The notes under the pieces: generated by a model | What the model was told of the DNA's origin: nothing | Databases searched by the model: none | What the model saw: the letters and a program-made list of their open reading frames with translations, nothing else | Program-made: the position numbers and the translations under genes | Assembly (NCBI RefSeq): GCF_000003855.2 | Contig: NW_003101666.1 | Coordinates: 723,129-787,128, forward strand | Source: Blastomyces gilchristii SLH14081 | Lineage: Eukaryota > Ascomycota > Eurotiomycetes > Onygenales > Ajellomycetaceae | Length of the DNA: 64,000 nucleotides | Reading direction: 5' to 3' | In this document: piece by piece, positions 60,975 through 64,000 of the stretch | How positions within the stretch are numbered: position 1 is the stretch's first letter | Layout of the letters: the number at the start of each line of letters is the position of its first letter

Positions 60975-63412
60975 TCACCAAGCCCACATACATTTATAAG
61001 TCATAACCCGGCTCCCCAAGCGATCATACTCCAGCCTGCTAATCCAGCTATCATTCGTCGCATCCAACTTCGCAAATACACTAGCCCCCTTCCACACTAC
61101 GACCTGCGGATCCAACTCGCGTGGCGGCGAACCAACCATAACATACGAAGCAAACTCCGGCCGCCGTAACTGTATCCGCTCTTCAAGAAACGAATGGAAA
61201 CCAGACGTCAAACTCCCACCACCAATTACCAACACGCCTCCTAGAAAATCAGTGAATTTCCGTTCATCGACACGGGCAAAGCCGCTGATGGCCGTGAAGA
61301 TGGCATTGTCGAGTGGGAATATAGGGAGGACGTCATCACGTTCTTCGACCGTGGGTCGACGAGGGCTGGAGGCTGCCGCTGGCGCCTGCGACGCTGGGGC
61401 TGGTGTTCCTGAACCACCCTGCTGCGGGGTGCTGACTGCGTCCGGCGCAGGGGAGCTCGCAACGGAGGACCGAGGGGTTGCTTCCAGGTCTTGTAACCGA
61501 CTAATGGCGTTGATTGCTTGAGAGCGACTTGGTGTGGATTGGACTTCAGCAAAGTTTGTCTGCGAGGTGCCAGTGTTATTAGCTGGTAGGGGAGGCGCAA
61601 TTGCCGCTAGAAGGTCAGACTGCGCGGCTGAGGCGGGGTCGTTGGGTTGTCCATCGTACAAGTCGTATGAGCGGCTGATCAGCTTTCTCCGACCTTTTAG
61701 TTTCTGGGAGACGTCGAAAATTTCGGGCTGGAACAAACCCATAGGGGCAAGTATGACCTCGTCATAGGCTTTGAATGTGTATTTGCGCGTATCCTGGCCG
61801 GAGGCTCGGAGATGGAAATCAAACACATGGACGGAAACGTTGGATTCATTCAGGGTACAGACGTTCCTCTTCAGCTCTTCAGCCAACAGGAAGTCATAGC
61901 GTCGATTTAGGTTGATCTCATCGTACGGGAAGTGATCGAAGAGCATCATTTTGATGAAAGTCTCCGTCACATCTGCACCGCCATATTTGAGATTCACGCG
62001 GGAATTCTCAATGCACATGCCTTCTTCAACGCAACATATGGAGGTTTTCTGAGCGCCGATGTCTACCACGCAGGCTGAAGTATACCCGGCCCCAAACGTT
62101 CCTGAGAGACTCTCCTGCACAAAACATACTCGCGCAAACCCAAACTCTCGCATCAGCATCTCCAAAATCTGAGTAACGTACGCTCGTTCGTAGAGGTCGG
62201 GAATTACGAACACGCACGAGTACTGACTCCAATCCTTTTTGCCGGTCAAGTTCAGCTGGGTTTTCATGGCATCCTCGAGGATGAGTGCGATATCGAGGAA
62301 CAATAAAGTCTTATTATCATAATCTCTTTCGTTAAGCCACCCATGTCTGATCGGCCAAAAAAGCTTATATCGAGGTTTGGAATAGTCGGGTATTCTGAGG
62401 GCAGCTTCCCCAGTCAGGTACTCAGGAGCTTCCTCCGGGTCAGAGGGGATTTCCGTCCATTCGATACGCATTGGGTCATTATGCTCGGAAATGGTTTCAG
62501 GAACGGTTCGGCGATTATAATTGACCACCATTTCTTTCGAGTTCGGGAGTGTTCTCCTTTTGTTTGCGCGCATATGCGCTTTGAGTTCCGCGGACATCGT
62601 GGTGTATTGTGACGCAAACTGTTTGTAGAAAGTTTTGTCAGTGACAGCCTAGAAATTCTAATGGACATACATATAACAGACTTCTGGACCAAACATCTTC
62701 TCCGGCTCCATAAACTGTCCACCATCAAGCTTCAACCGTTTCGGCTTAGGCTCACCACCACCCTCTTCGGCTTCGTTTTCATGGGACTTCCGCGCGATGA
62801 CCATAGGCGTGGTTTTGGGCAACGCATCGCTTGCGAGACCGATTCGTAGGTTCTGGCTTCCCACATGCATAACGATAGTTTTGGAGCCCACCAGCTCCTC
62901 AGCGGACTCCCCATTTGCGCCTTCCCCGGTGTCTCCGTCTGCGTCTAGCTCGGGTTCTGGTAAGGGAAGCTCGGTTTTCGCCATTGCAAGTGCTCTATCT
63001 CTATCCTTGGCGCTTTTAGTCATGCGATTGCGGTTCTCTTCATTTTGAAGTCGGTAGGCGAGGATTTGATCGTCTCGCTTTAGGTACTCTCTAAATTATG
63101 CGATTCAGCATTGCGGCATAAATTATTAGCACAAGCCCAATTTCTCCGGTTTCTGATGGTATTATTATAGAACTTTGAATGGAATTATATAGGTCATGCT
63201 TACGTGTAGTAATTCTTCTGATTAATAGGAGGAACTTGTGGCCAGCTCGTAAGGCCCATGTTGTTGTTGAATCTCGCCAGTCCTATACCACCCAGCATGT
63301 GAGAGTCAGCACCATAGCAGTCGATATAGTCTTCCCGTTTGCCTCGAAGAGACGAGAACATACCCTCTTTCCTTAGCATTTCCCCGCTGGCCCCTGATTT
63401 CTTGCCCACCAT
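60975..63412 (-). CDS. ARP8: Actin-related protein ARP8, INO80 complex
   Basis: Three exons, 63412-63204, 63090-62682 and 62618-60975, give 753 residues. ARP8 is a nuclear actin-fold subunit of the INO80 chromatin remodeller, with ARP4 and actin on the HSA helix. Seen: EYLKRDDQILAYRLQNEENRNR, TIVMHVGSQNLRIGLASDALP (phosphate-1-like strand), the ARP8-specific insertion FASQYTTMSAELKAHMRANKRR, IRHGWLNERDYDN, VFVIPDLYERAYV, ACVVDIGAQKTSICCVEEG, a long Ser/Pro/Ala/Thr-rich insertion (about 510-600), and the end VVVWKGASVFAKLDATNDSWISRLEYDRLGSRVM. The second intron (62681-62619) uses a GTCTGT donor, chosen because it joins MFGPE to FASQY with a 63-nt intron. Other donors there leave introns too short. 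Confidence 0.95.
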
Positions 63413-63963
63413 CTTGATATGATATGTTGTAGTCCGCGCAAGGCAGGTCGAACTTCAAATAGGGCGAAGGATAGGCGGGTTGACGAATGAAAGTGCAACT
63501 GCGAATGAGATCACTATAGACAGCGGTGCAGATGGTAGTAGTCTCGCGAAATATCTTTAGGACGCGGAGATGAATTTCGTAATGGAAGTGGCGGTGCTAA
63601 TTCAGATAGTTCGCCTCGTAGGAATCCCGCAAGTGGATAAACGAGTATAGACGTAGCGCAGGCCGTGGAAATTGAGAGATGACAAGCAGCCCGGGAGGTT
63701 CCAATGAAGCCTGAATTAATAAGGCGTTCTCTTCAGATCTGTCAGATCTGCCGCCCGTTCTGGTGTTGCGGGGTGGTCCAGTTGGCGGAGGGTGGTTGTT
63801 GCATGAAGGCAATGAAGGCAATCGGCGCATCAAAGGAATAAATATGATCCTCGTTGGGCCAAGACCAGCAACAGCGTCCATGCGCGGCTAAAACGCCCAC
63901 CACGGACCAAGCTCCGGCCATTTGTTAAATAACAACCTGGAGCAAACTTTAGCTTTTATAAAT
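63413..63963. other. ARP8 upstream region
   Basis: Upstream of ARP8. A minus-strand frame of about 94 codons (63597-63881) has no recognisable domain and is not called. Confidence 0.4.
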
Positions 63964-64000
63964 ATGCGCTCAACAGCTCTAACATCCGCGCTCACGACAA
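63964..64000 (+). CDS. Possible start of a gene running off the right edge
   Basis: An ATG at 63964 opens MRSTALTSALTT, a Ser/Thr/Ala-rich, Arg-containing start that would suit a mitochondrial leader, shortly after an AT-rich stretch. Only 12 codons are visible, so this is a guess. Confidence 0.2.
   Translation, partial: MRSTALTSALTT

Noticed and set aside
63597..63881. 94-codon minus-strand frame upstream of ARP8
   Set aside because: Pro/Arg/Ser-rich without domains or splice support; probably chance.

Overview
The window looks like nuclear DNA from a filamentous ascomycete. Genes carry short spliceosomal introns (about 50-100 nt), encode typical Pezizomycotina proteins, and include a dispersed 5S rRNA gene of the filamentous-ascomycete type. 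Stretches of broken Ty3/gypsy-like sequence full of stops look like repeat-induced-mutation (RIP) relics. Protein character suggests Eurotiomycetes, possibly Onygenales; that placement is inference, not demonstrated. Exon boundaries were worked out by hand from GT/AG sites, reading frame and family expectations. In every gene called intact the joined exons keep one open frame.

Layout. 0.2-7.4 kb: kynureninase (-), a metallo-beta-lactamase-fold hydrolase (-) and a DAL5/TNA1-type MFS transporter (+). 8.7-9.5 kb: a broken BTB-like relic. 10.7-13.3 kb: a hemerythrin-like HHE protein lacking two expected iron ligands, then the Fe-S assembly gene ISA2, whose single large intron holds a complete 5S rRNA gene. 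13.3-22.5 kb: a gene-free repeat graveyard with recognisable gypsy RNase H pieces. 22.6-33.3 kb: a secreted FAD sugar-lactone oxidase (+), eIF3 subunit L (-), an RRM protein (-) and a DOMON/cytochrome b561 protein (-). 33.3-40.3 kb: repeat-rich DNA with a Tc1/mariner relic and a LYC1-like acetyltransferase that appears to be a pseudogene.

40.3-64 kb is a dense housekeeping block. It holds prephenate dehydrogenase TYR1 (-), ribosomal protein S14 (+), splicing factor AAR2 (+), ribosomal protein S16 (-), mitochondrial ribosomal protein uL13m (+), urate oxidase (-), the TORC2 subunit RICTOR/Tsc11/Ste20 (+), PAF1 (-) and INO80 subunit ARP8 (-). Three head-to-head pairs (TYR1/RPS14, RPS16/uL13m, uricase/TSC11) have intergenic regions that could be shared promoters; candidate Gcn4/CpcA, Tbf1-like, E-box and GATA sites lie there.

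No coherent new multi-gene system stood out. The most interesting items are the 5S gene nested in the ISA2 intron, the ligand-altered HHE protein, the frame-broken LYC1-like gene, and two short sequences each shared by distant, otherwise unrelated repeat-rich places.
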